Notes under the pieces: model-generated
The model's input: the letters and a program-made list of their open reading frames with translations, nothing else
What the model was told of the DNA's origin: nothing
Database searches by the model: none
Assembly: GCA_031551135.1 (NCBI GenBank)
Contig: JAVBOA010000022.1
Location: 1-64,000 of the forward strand
Direction of reading: 5' to 3'
Source: JAITVM01 sp031551135
Lineage (GTDB): Bacteria; Bacillota; Clostridia; Lachnospirales; JAITVM01
DNA: 64,000 bases
Translations under genes and position numbers: made by a program
Part shown: piece after piece, positions 48,595-57,800 of the stretch
Layout of the letters: every line of letters starts with the position of its first letter
Numbering within the stretch: position 1 is the first letter of the stretch

Positions 48595-50258
48595 TGTATT
48601 CATTATTAGTATTAAGGGAACGATTGACGAGTTTTTTTAAAAGATACGAAAATATTATTGTATTCTTTGCAAAATTCTTTGTGGCTTATTTTGCGATGAA
48701 GCAAATTACGGAAATTGGTTTATATAATGATTTAGCGGCACCGATTTTCAGGCCGCAGCTCTTATTTTTAATTTGTTTAATGTTTTCTGTTTGTTTTAAT
48801 TTTATGCCGTATTCAATATCTTATTTTGTATTGATTTTTATGGTCACTTTATCGCTTTCAAAATCGATAGAGGTTGCACTCATTGTATTTCTCATTTTGC
48901 TTATAATACTTTTTTTATACGTTAGAATCGCTCCAAAGGAATCTATTTTTATTTTTTTAATGGTAATTGCTTTTCATTTCAATCTTCAATTTCTTGTGCC
49001 AATTATAGCAGGGCTTTATTTTGGCCTAACATCGGTTATTCCAATAACAATCGGTACTTTTTTATGGCGCAATTTTGATATAGTGAAATTTATCGCTAGC
49101 GAAAATAGCACAAAAATTTCTGATGCTTTCGATTTGATATCTGTTCCGGAAAGAGTTTTCGATGTTTTCGGAAGTTTAACGAAGTCGATTGCGCTGAATC
49201 AGCAATGGATTCTGGAATCTATCATTATGTCTATGGTTGTTTTCTGCGTATATTTTGTTTCCCGAATGGCCTTTGATTTTTCAAAAGAAGTTGCAATTTT
49301 AGTTGGTTCTATGCTGAGTGTTGTTGGATTTTTCGCTATGATAGTATTTACAGATGTAAAAATATCGCTTGCTTATGTTCTGACTTTTTCTGCAATCGCT
49401 ATGATTTTGGCATTTTGTATAAGATTTTTGGATAATGTTCTTAATTATAAAGCTACGGAGAAATTAGAATTTGAGGATGAGGAATTTTATTATTATGTAA
49501 AAGCAATACCGAAAATAAAATCAGCAGAGCTGGAATTTTCTGAATTAAAAAATAAAATAAGAGATAACCCGAAACCGGCAGGCGAACAAAAAAATACCGC
49601 AAAAGTTCCGCCGAAGCCTCAAAATACAAAACCGGCGGATGTAAAAACGCCTCCGAAGACAGAAAATGCAAAACCTGCAGAAGTAAAAATGACGACAAAA
49701 TCGGAACCGACGAAACCTGCGGACAAAAAAACGCCTCCGAAAACGGAAACGTCAAAGCCTTTGGATGTAAAAACGCCGCCGAAACCTGAGCCGTCAAAGC
49801 CTTTGGATTTGAAAACACCGCCAAAGCCGGAACCGTCGAAACCTTTGGATTTAAAATTACCGTCAAAAATGGAAGCTGAGAAGCAGGAAGAAGCGAAAGC
49901 CGAAGCTGCCAAACCGGGCGAAATTCGGACTACCCCGAATGAAGAACCGATAAAAACATTCACAACTCCGGGATTTTCGATGCCGCCGAAAAATGAACCT
50001 AAAAATACTGCAGCGAAAACTCCGCCAAGCTCTAATGTTATTATCTTAGGCACAAAGGCGAACAGTGAAAATAATTCGACCGAAACAAAAAATGAAAACG
50101 AAAAAAAATCTTCAAATCCTGTTGCGGAACAAGAAAAAAAAGTCGAAGAAAATAATACAAAGGATGAAACAAAAAAAGAAACTACAGAAAATCTTGAGGT
50201 AAAGGACGAAAAAAAATCTCCGATACTTGAATTGAATAAAAATGAAGACAAAAAATAA
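48594..50258 (+). CDS. Membrane protein with Lys/Pro-rich repeat tail
   Basis: 554 residues. Residues about 20-290 contain eight to ten membrane helices (PYSISYFVLIFMVTLSLSKS, VIAFHFNLQFLVPIIAGLYFGLTSVIPI in pieces). From about residue 300 the chain is polar and disordered: six 14-residue units of KPxDxKTPPKxExx type (346-429), then Glu/Lys/Asn-rich sequence to the end. The helical part resembles membrane domains of SpoIIE-like or stage-sporulation proteins only vaguely; I cannot assign it. It is coupled to the preceding small membrane protein and followed, after a terminator-like hairpin, by cdaA. Confidence 0.78.
   Translation: MYSLLVLRERLTSFFKRYENIIVFFAKFFVAYFAMKQITEIGLYNDLAAPIFRPQLLFLICLMFSVCFNFMPYSISYFVLIFMVTLSLSKSIEVALIVFLILLIILFLYVRIAPKESIFIFLMVIAFHFNLQFLVPIIAGLYFGLTSVIPITIGTFLWRNFDIVKFIASENSTKISDAFDLISVPERVFDVFGSLTKSIALNQQWILESIIMSMVVFCVYFVSRMAFDFSKEVAILVGSMLSVVGFFAMIVFTDVKISLAYVLTFSAIAMILAFCIRFLDNVLNYKATEKLEFEDEEFYYYVKAIPKIKSAELEFSELKNKIRDNPKPAGEQKNTAKVPPKPQNTKPADVKTPPKTENAKPAEVKMTTKSEPTKPADKKTPPKTETSKPLDVKTPPKPEPSKPLDLKTPPKPEPSKPLDLKLPSKMEAEKQEEAKAEAAKPGEIRTTPNEEPIKTFTTPGFSMPPKNEPKNTAAKTPPSSNVIILGTKANSENNSTETKNENEKKSSNPVAEQEKKVEENNTKDETKKETTENLEVKDEKKSPILELNKNEDKK
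49629..49880 (+). repeat. Six 42-bp coding tandem repeats
   Basis: Each unit encodes 14 residues, from KPADVKTPPKTENA to KPLDLKLPSKMEAE; units 4 and 5 are almost identical. They produce a Lys/Pro-rich extended segment and could vary in copy number between strains. Confidence 0.85.
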
Positions 50259-50417
50259 TCTTTAGTTATATACTGATTTGGTTTTTATTGATATATACCG
50301 GCAAACAATTAGATTTTACATCAAATCCGGGATTTTAGGCGGGTTGGAAGAAAATTTTGTTATCGGTATGGTAAGCGAAATTTAATGAATATTCGTATTT
50401 AAAACCAGTATTATTGA

Positions 50418-50457
50418 TATATGCCCGAAAATTTTATTTTTGGGCATATATTTTTTG
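50418..50457 (+). terminator. Hairpin with T run immediately before cdaA
   Basis: ATATGCCC (50418-50425) and GGGCATAT (50441-50448) pair, with AAAAT/ATTTT extending inside, followed by ATTTTTTG. The end lies 20 nt before the cdaA start and overlaps its leader, so it either ends the upstream operon or attenuates cdaA. Confidence 0.7.
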
Positions 50458-50476
50458 AAAGGAAGTAGGTGACCGG

Positions 50477-51313
50477 TTGCTAGTTGATTTTATAAAAGAA
50501 ATGTGGACGACAGTTGTATATAAAATCAGTGAATTTCCCCAGATGGGATTTACTGATTTTATTGATATTATAATTGTGGCCTATATTTTTTATATGTTTT
50601 TGGTCTGGATAAGAGAAACCAGAGCTTGGTCGCTTATAAAAGGAATCTTATTTATTTTTCTTGCAAGGCAGATTTTTGATGCACTAGGTCTTTACACGCT
50701 TGCATTTTCGATAGAATCGCTTTTTAATGTAGGACTGATCGCGGCGATAGTATTGTTTCAGCCGGAAATTCGGCGGGCTTTGGAGCAAATCGGCAAAGGA
50801 AAATTTATAATAACTTCTGCAGAAGACGATTACAGACGCTTGAACAAAGAAATTTTGGATGCAATTAAAAAACTCGCCGACGAGCGCACGGGCGCGCTTA
50901 TTTGTATTGAAAAATCGATTCCGCTAAGGGATTTTATGATGACGGGAATAGAAATTGATTCGATGATATCTTCACAGCTTTTATGCAATATTTTTGTTGA
51001 TAAAACTCCGCTTCATGACGGCGCTGTTATTTTAAGCAAAAATCGGATAGCGGCGGCGGCGTGTATTTTGCCCGTAACCGCCCAGGAAATCGGCAAAGAG
51101 CTTGGAACCCGCCACAGAGCGGCAGTCGGCTTGTCAGAGGTTTCGGATTGTATTGCGATTGTAGTTTCGGAAGAAACCGGAAAAGTTTCGGTTGCCTCCG
51201 GCGGAAAGTTATTCCGAAAACTCAGCATACACGAAATCGAGAATATGATGCCAAATGAAAATTCTGATGAAAAATCCGCTTTTTTCTCGATTTTAAGGGG
51301 GTTGCTTAAATGA
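50477..51313 (+). CDS. cdaA: Diadenylate cyclase (c-di-AMP synthase)
   Basis: 278-residue membrane enzyme making cyclic di-AMP from two ATP; the messenger controls potassium and osmolyte uptake and wall homeostasis. Three N-terminal membrane helices (about 25-100) precede the DisA_N/DAC domain with VGLIAAIVLFQPEIRRALEQIG, the active motif DGAVIL and GTRHRAAVGLSE. The start is TTG after AGGTGACCGG. Its stop overlaps the start of cdaR, its known regulator. Confidence 0.96.
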   Translation: MLVDFIKEMWTTVVYKISEFPQMGFTDFIDIIIVAYIFYMFLVWIRETRAWSLIKGILFIFLARQIFDALGLYTLAFSIESLFNVGLIAAIVLFQPEIRRALEQIGKGKFIITSAEDDYRRLNKEILDAIKKLADERTGALICIEKSIPLRDFMMTGIEIDSMISSQLLCNIFVDKTPLHDGAVILSKNRIAAAACILPVTAQEIGKELGTRHRAAVGLSEVSDCIAIVVSEETGKVSVASGGKLFRKLSIHEIENMMPNENSDEKSAFFSILRGLLK

Positions 51314-52638
51314 TTCAGAAAATTAAAAAATTCTATTTCAAGCATTATTTGAAAATCGTGGCTATTATTTTGGCATATGCTTTTTGGTCGATTGCAGACA
51401 GCAAATATAATGCGCAGCAATCAAGAACTTTCAGCGTTGATATTGTTCTGGAAAATTTGGATGTTTTGAGAAACAACAATTTGATTTTAGAAAATCAAGT
51501 GGAAATCGAGCAGAATAATGCTCAGGTTTTAATCAAAATGGCTAAAAAAGATATGGAAGAATTCGCGGCTGTTTCTAAAGAGATGAAAGCCGTTTTGGAT
51601 TTGAGGCCTGTCGTAACCTCTTATGAGTTTGCGGAAGGAGAAAACATACCCGTATATTTAGATATAGTTATGCCTGAAACTTTTAAGGATGCGAAAAAAA
51701 ATATTCAAAATAATTCGGATTTAGTTGCAAATGTTCGGTTTGGGCGATATGTAGAGGGATTTATTGCGGATATAGAATTGGAAAAACCGATTGTCGCCAA
51801 AGAAGGCTATGAGACGGTTGAAGAAACTATAGAACCGAAAACCGTAACGATTGACGGTCCGGAAACTTATATCAGCAAAATTGACAGGGTTACAGTCGAG
51901 GTTAAGAATCAAGAAATTTCGTCTGATTCGATTGAATATCCTAAGATAGAGGTTTACGATGAAAATAACAACAAAATAACTTCACACCTCAGCGTTTATC
52001 CGGATACGGCTACGGTAAATATTTCTGTTTATAAATCGTATAAGCTCAATATCAGTGACCCGACATATTCGGGAGCTCTTGCGCCGGGTTATGCGATAAA
52101 ATCAGTGAGTTTCGAGCCGAAATCCATTGATGTTTTGGGCAAGGAAAAAGATTTGGGCTCACTGAAAGCCATTGACCTCGATACAATTGATGTAAGCGGA
52201 AAATCCGAGACTTTTACAAAAGTTTTCAAAATTGCGGATTATATCGAAGATAAAAATTTACAGCTAAAATATAATTCATCTAAAGAAGTAAAAGTTACTA
52301 TTGAAATAGAAGAAATTGTCTCGAAAGAGATTGTGCTTCAGCAAAGCCAATTGAAAATTAATTCCGAAGATTCGACTTACCCAAGACGGATTACGGACGA
52401 AAATGTGAAATTTACAATATCCGGAATAAAAAGTTTGGTTGAAGCCATAGATATTTCAAAAATCAATGCTTCTTTGGATATTTCGGATTTAGAGCCGGGA
52501 ATACACAGCGTTCCGCTGAAAGTCGAGTTTCCGCAGGGAATTAATATCGCAGGAGAACCGCCGACGGTCAATGTTGAAATTCTGTCTTTGGAAACAACGC
52601 CGCCGCCAAGCGCATCTGCGGAAAATAATCAACCTTGA
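51310..52638 (+). CDS. cdaR: CdaA regulator, YbbR-domain protein
   Basis: 442-residue membrane-anchored protein with one N-terminal helix (about 14-30, LKIVAIILAYAFWSIAD) and four extracellular YbbR repeats, recognisable by VLENLDVLRNNN, PKTVTIDGPETYISKI, FEPKSIDVLG and the last ISDLEPGIHSVPLKVEFPQG. It modulates cyclase activity from outside the membrane. It overlaps cdaA by 4 bp. A terminator follows; the usual third gene glmM is not present. Confidence 0.93.
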   Translation: MIQKIKKFYFKHYLKIVAIILAYAFWSIADSKYNAQQSRTFSVDIVLENLDVLRNNNLILENQVEIEQNNAQVLIKMAKKDMEEFAAVSKEMKAVLDLRPVVTSYEFAEGENIPVYLDIVMPETFKDAKKNIQNNSDLVANVRFGRYVEGFIADIELEKPIVAKEGYETVEETIEPKTVTIDGPETYISKIDRVTVEVKNQEISSDSIEYPKIEVYDENNNKITSHLSVYPDTATVNISVYKSYKLNISDPTYSGALAPGYAIKSVSFEPKSIDVLGKEKDLGSLKAIDLDTIDVSGKSETFTKVFKIADYIEDKNLQLKYNSSKEVKVTIEIEEIVSKEIVLQQSQLKINSEDSTYPRRITDENVKFTISGIKSLVEAIDISKINASLDISDLEPGIHSVPLKVEFPQGINIAGEPPTVNVEILSLETTPPPSASAENNQP

Positions 52639-52662
52639 AAAAACGCCGTCTGGCGTTTTTTT
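52638..52662 (+). terminator. Terminator after cdaR
   Basis: AAAACGCC-GTCT-GGCGTTTT with T bases to 52662, starting at the cdaR stop codon. Confidence 0.85.
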
Positions 52663-52742
52663 AGAAATAATTTTATTGGAACAAATTTAGATATTTTACG
52701 TTAAAGAAAGAAAGTATAAATATAAAACACAGGAGGTTTCAA

Positions 52743-53771
52743 ATGAATAAAAAATTTTTTGTAGCCGGTTTTGCGGCTATGTCGGTCTTGGCAATGACGG
52801 TCTCGGCTTCGGCGGAAAATCAAACCGATAGTTCTATGGTATCCGTTCCGGTCGAGAAAATTATCAGTTTAAAAGAAATCGCAGCAGACGAAATTAAGGA
52901 AGCGAATATTGTGAAAGGTAAAGTAAAAGAAGTTAAAGGAACGCAGATTTTTATAACAAACGAAACGCTTACAAATCCTAATGACGCAATTATGATTAAT
53001 GTGAATGAAGCAAAGTTTATTGATGCCTCAACAGGAAAAATTTCTTCAATCGCTGATATCAAAGCCGGAGAAAATATCTCCGCTTATTGCAATCCGATTT
53101 CGATTATGATATATCCGCCGCAATACGGTGCGCATACAATATTATTTAATGAAAATAAAGGCGGCGTTACATCTTTTCTGATGGTTACGAACGAGCAGAT
53201 AATGATTAAAAAAGTTGACGGCTCGCTTCCTTCGGTGAACTTCACTTCGGCGGACGGAGCTTATATGGCTATGTTTGATAAAAATACTGATATTACAACT
53301 CCGGATGGCAGAATTTTAGGTTACCGCGATATCAAGAAAGATATGATTGCTTTGGTATTTTGCGATGGAATCAGAGAAAGTTATCCGGCTTCCGTGACTG
53401 TAAAAAAAGCTGTAATTTATAATTACGCTCCGCAGGAAATTAAAATAGATGCGAAAAATATAATTATCGACGGCACGGCTGCGGGCGAATTGAATGATAA
53501 TAAACCGTTTACCGATAAAAACGGAAATAAAATGTATCCCGTGAGAGCTATTGCAGAAGCTTTGGGATATGATGTCGGATGGGAAAACGGCAAAGTTACG
53601 ATTATGAAAATTGACCAAGTTTTTTCCGCATTCAAATTGGGAGAAAGCGGATTTACTCATTTTGATACACAGAAAGAACTCGAAAACTCGGCTAAATTTG
53701 TAAACGTAAACGGTTACGCTTTTGCGCCTGAATCGTTTTTTGAAAATATTTTGAATTGCAATATCGATTAA
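52743..53771 (+). CDS. Exported protein with C-terminal stalk domain
   Basis: 342 residues. The signal peptide is FFVAGFAAMSVLAMTVSASA, cleaved near residue 25. The middle part is beta-rich (VKGKVKEVKGTQIFITNE, DAIMINVNEAKFIDA), like an OB-type secreted domain. The C-terminus carries one copper-amine-oxidase-type stalk unit: NIIIDGTAAGELNDNKPF, MYPVRAIAEALGYDVGWENGKVTI. It is likely secreted and wall-associated; the function is unknown. AGGAGG lies upstream. Second stalk-domain protein of the window. Confidence 0.85.
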   Translation: MNKKFFVAGFAAMSVLAMTVSASAENQTDSSMVSVPVEKIISLKEIAADEIKEANIVKGKVKEVKGTQIFITNETLTNPNDAIMINVNEAKFIDASTGKISSIADIKAGENISAYCNPISIMIYPPQYGAHTILFNENKGGVTSFLMVTNEQIMIKKVDGSLPSVNFTSADGAYMAMFDKNTDITTPDGRILGYRDIKKDMIALVFCDGIRESYPASVTVKKAVIYNYAPQEIKIDAKNIIIDGTAAGELNDNKPFTDKNGNKMYPVRAIAEALGYDVGWENGKVTIMKIDQVFSAFKLGESGFTHFDTQKELENSAKFVNVNGYAFAPESFFENILNCNID

Positions 53772-53779
53772 GAAATAAT

Positions 53780-53807
53780 GCCTCACGTTAAACCGTGGGG
53801 CTTTTTT
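53780..53807 (+). terminator. Terminator after the stalk-domain gene
   Basis: GCCTCACG-TTAAAC-CGTGGGGC with TTTTTT; a MITE-like repeat begins two bases later. Confidence 0.8.
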
Positions 53808-53808
53808 A

Positions 53809-53920
53809 TACTATTTTCAATATAAAGGATAGAAAAAAATATTTCATTTCGCGCTTGAAGCGTTGCGCGAAACGCTCCGCTGTGAAAAATTTTTTTCGTC
53901 TTATCAAAATGAAAATAGTA
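53809..53920 (-). repeat. MITE-like palindromic repeat, full copy 7
   Basis: 112 bp, TACTATTTTCAATATAAAGG to CAAAATGAAAATAGTA, inverted relative to copy 2, core CGCTTGAAGCGTTGCGCG intact; directly after a terminator. Confidence 0.88.
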
Positions 53921-54138
53921 TTATATATAATGTTTTGTGCACATTTCGAAGTTATTGTTAAAAAAATATAAAAGATTGAATATTAAATATCAATCTACAC
54001 AAATAATTTTAAAAATATCAATCTTTAATTATGAAATATTTATAATAAACAATTGACTAAACACAAATCATATGATAATCTTTATTATATATATTTTCGT
54101 GATTAGTATAAACAAAGCATACTTATGGAGCTGAGATT

Positions 54139-54216
54139 ATGAGATTAGATTACAGACATAATAAAATAAACTTATATCAAAACTACATATTAAAAAAATT
54201 AAGAGAGCTGTCGTAA
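54139..54216 (+). CDS. Possible 25-residue small protein or leader peptide
   Basis: Short frame with its own GGAG eight bases upstream encoding a basic peptide with RLDYRHNKINLYQ and YILKKLRELS. The terminator stem at 54202 overlaps its last codons and stop. TTGACT at 54053 with TAATCT 17 bp on is a weak promoter. It may be a small protein of its own transcription unit or a leader peptide controlling read-through into the hydrogenase operon. No family recognised. Confidence 0.35.
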   Translation: MRLDYRHNKINLYQNYILKKLRELS

Positions 54217-54236
54217 TTGACGGCTCTCTTCTTCTT
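54202..54236 (+). terminator. Strong hairpin terminator before the hydrogenase operon
   Basis: AAGAGAGCTGTC and GACGGCTCTCTT pair over 12 positions with one mismatch, loop GTAATT, followed by CTTCTTTG. It lies 90 nt before hydC. Confidence 0.75.
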
Positions 54237-54325
54237 TGTATAATTTTTCACGAACATAACTTTTTGGCTAATAGCCAATTTAAATCAATGTTATAAAATG
54301 CTATTTATCGAGGGAGGACTCTTGT

Positions 54326-54835
54326 ATGGAAGAAACAAAAACAGTATGCAATTGTTGCGGCGGAGGAGAAGATGAACTCCTAAATCTTATCAAGGAACGC
54401 GCAGCAGAGTTTAAGGGTCAGGAAGGCTGTTTAATTCAGGCGCTTCATATGGCTCAAGGGATTTATGGATATCTTCCGGCAAAGGTTCAGGAGGTTTTGG
54501 CTGAAGCTCTTGAAATGCCTTTATCGGAAGTATCGGGAGTTGTAACGTTTTATTCTTTCTTTTCGACTCAGCCAAGGGGTAAACATACGATTAGGGTTTG
54601 TCTCGGAACGGCTTGTTATGTTCGCGGCGGCAAAAAAATCGTGGAACGCCTTAAAGATATTTTAGACGTAAAAATCGGAGACACAAGTAAAGACAGAGTT
54701 TTTACTTTTGAAGTTGCAAGATGTATCGGCGCTTGCGGTCTGGCTCCGGCGATGTCTATCGACGACCAAGTTTATAAGCAGGTTAATCCTGATAAATTGG
54801 AAAAGATTTTAGCAAGATATTACGAGGAGGAATAG
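54326..54835 (+). CDS. hydC: Bifurcating hydrogenase subunit, NuoE/HydC type
   Basis: 169-residue thioredoxin-like [2Fe-2S] subunit of the NuoE family. The four ligands are in VCLGTACYVRGG (two Cys) and ARCIGACGLAP (two Cys). GCLIQALHMAQGIYGYLP and EVSGVVTFYSFF are family stretches. It passes electrons within the trimeric NAD-linked hydrogenase encoded with the next two genes. GAGGGAGGA lies upstream of the ATG. Confidence 0.93.
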   Translation: MEETKTVCNCCGGGEDELLNLIKERAAEFKGQEGCLIQALHMAQGIYGYLPAKVQEVLAEALEMPLSEVSGVVTFYSFFSTQPRGKHTIRVCLGTACYVRGGKKIVERLKDILDVKIGDTSKDRVFTFEVARCIGACGLAPAMSIDDQVYKQVNPDKLEKILARYYEEE

Positions 54836-54838
54836 CTG

Positions 54839-57800
54839 ATGACGCAGATTCGTACAATCACTGATTTGAATAAAGTAAAGGAAGAATATTTAAACGAGCA
54901 AAAAAATTGGAAACGGGAAATTTTGGTTTGCGGCGGTGCCGGATGCGTTTCCTCAAATTGCGACGAAGTTAAAAATGCACTCATTGATTCGATAAATTCA
55001 AATAATCTGCAAAATGACATCAGGGTTTTGGTAACGGGATGTATGGGGACTTGCGCCGCCGGTCCTGTGATTTTGGTAGAACCCGACGGAATTTTTTATA
55101 CAGCTATGAACAAAGAAAAAGTTACGGATATCGTTGAGCGGCATTTGATAAAAAATGAAATTTGTGAAGAATATACTTTTTATGATGAGGAATCGCATAA
55201 ATTTATTCCGAAATTAGACGATATAAGCTTTTTTCGTGAGCAAGTAAGGATTGCTTTGAGAAATTGCGGAAGAATGGAATTCGCTTCTTTAGAGGCTTAT
55301 ATCGCAAGAGACGGTTATCGTGCGGCGGCCGACGCACTTGTTAATTTAAAGCCGTCGGTTGTTGTTAATACAATAAAAGAATCCGGATTAAGAGGACGAG
55401 GCGGCGCAGGTTTCCCGACAGGCGTTAAGTGGGAAGCCGGAATGAATGCAAAATCCGAAGACGGCAGAAAATTTATCGTATGTAACGCAGACGAGGGCGA
55501 CCCGGGCGCGTTTATGGATAGGTCTTTGCTCGAAGGTGATCCGCATTCGATAATAGAAGGTATGCTTTTGGGCGGTTTTGCGATAGGAGCAGGCAAAGGA
55601 TATATTTATGTGCGTGCGGAATATCCGATTGCCGTAAACCGTATGAGCAACGCAATTTCGCAGGCTAGAGAAGCCGGTCTGCTCGGAAAAAATATTCTCG
55701 ACAGCGGTTTTGATTTCGATTTAGAAATTCGGATTGGTGCAGGCGCTTTTGTATGCGGCGAAGAAACTTCTTTGCTTGCCTCGATAGAGGGAAAACGCGG
55801 CGAACCGAAACAAAAACCTCCGTTTCCGTTTGAAAAAGGACTTTTCGGATGTCCGACAATTATTAATAATGTGGAAACTTTGGCGAATATCGCTCCGATT
55901 ATTTTAAACGGCGCAAAATGGTATCGTGGATTCGGTACAGAAAAATCTGCAGGAACAAAAGTTTTCGCTCTCGCCGGAGATATTCGGAATGCCGGAATTA
56001 TTGAAGTTGCAATGGGAACGCTTTTGGGCGATATTGTTTATAAAATCGGCGGAGGAATGACAGGCGGAAAAGAATTTAAAGCAATTCAATCGGGCGGACC
56101 GTCCGGCGGCTGTTTAACAAAAAGCCATTTGAATACGCCTGTTGATTATGAATCTCTTGCAGAGCTTGGTGCTATTATGGGTTCGGGCGGTTTGGTTGCC
56201 ATGAACGAAAATACTTGTATGGTTGACACAGCGCGTTATTTTATGGATTTCATAAGAGACGAATCCTGCGGAAAATGTTTGCCTTGCCGAAACGGTACTA
56301 AACGTATGCTGGAAATTCTTGAGCGGATTACCGAGGGCAAAGGAAAAGAAGGAGATATCGAGCTTTTGGAAGAATTGTCGGAGACAATTAAGCAAACGGC
56401 TATGTGCGGTCTCGGTCAAACTGCGTCGAACCCTGTTCTTTCTACTTTAAAATATTTCCGCCACGAATATGAAACTCATATTTATGATAAACATTGCGAA
56501 GCCGGAGTTTGTGCGGAATTAATTACTGCGCCTTGCCGAAATGCATGTCCTGCTAATGTGTTTGTACCCGGTTATATTACGCTTTTGTCTCAAGGAAGAA
56601 TCGAAGATGCGTATCAGCTTATTCGTCAGGAAAATCCGTTTCCGTCGGTTTGCGGCCGTGTATGTACGCATCCTTGTGAAGACCATTGCCGCCGTGAGCA
56701 GGTTGACGAAGCCGTTTCGATTTGCTCTCTCAAACGTTTTATCGGAGATTATTCGCTTAGAGACGAATATAATATTCCGCTTGTTGTGCCGCAAAAATCG
56801 ACCGGCAGAAGAATCGCTGTTGTCGGAGCCGGACCTTCTGGGCTTTCGTGCGCATACTATTTGGCGAATTTGGGTCATGAAGTTGATGTTTATGAAGCAG
56901 AGCCGGAAGCCGGAGGCGTATTGTATTGGGGAATTCCTGAATACCGCTTACCGAAAGAAGTTCTTGCAAAAGAGATTTATGCTATCGAAAAAAGCGGAGT
57001 TAAAATTCATTTAAATACAAAAATCGGAAAAGATATTTCTTTTGAAGAATTGAAAAAAAATTCTGATGCGCTTTATCTTGCGGTTGGAAATCAAGTATCA
57101 CGTATTTTGAATGTTGAGGGCGAAGATTTACAAGGCGTAGAAAGAGGCTTGTCTTTCCTCAAACGAATCGGTTTGAAAACAGATGTATCCGTTCCAGAAA
57201 AGCTTGTAGTAATCGGCGGCGGAAGTACGGCAGTGGACGTAGCGCGTACAGCCGTAAGATTAGGCTCGAAAAAAGTTACGATAGTTTATCGCCGTACCGA
57301 AAATGAAATGTCAGCAGGCTCGGAAGAATTGAAAGAAGCAAGAGAAGAGGGAATCGAAATTATTACTTTGGCTTCTCCTGTCAGATTCATTGGAGAAAAC
57401 GGAAAGATTACCGGAGTTGAATTAGTTAAAAGAAAACAAACCGATTACGGCAAAGACGGCCGCCGCCGAACAGTTCATATCGAAGGCTCAGGATTTGTTT
57501 TGGAATGTGACGGCGTAGTTACGGCTATAAATCAAGATATCGACCATCAGATTTACACAATCATCAGCACCGGAGAAGGCAAGCTGGAAGTAAATAAATT
57601 TACGAGCAAAACTTCTCAAGAGGGAATATTTGCCGGAGGAGATATCAATCCTTGGGGCGGCAATATAGTTATTAAGGCGATTGCCGACGGAAAACGCGCC
57701 GCAATTAATATTGATAAATATCTCGGCGGAGAAGGCGTTTTAAATAAAGGTCAATGGTTTAATATAACAAGAGATATCGATGGAGAAGTTACCGAACCGC

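Noticed and set aside
49619..50251. 210-codon frame antisense to the Lys/Pro repeat tail
   Set aside because: Low-complexity shadow of the repeats (Ser/Phe/Gly-rich), with no ribosome binding site.
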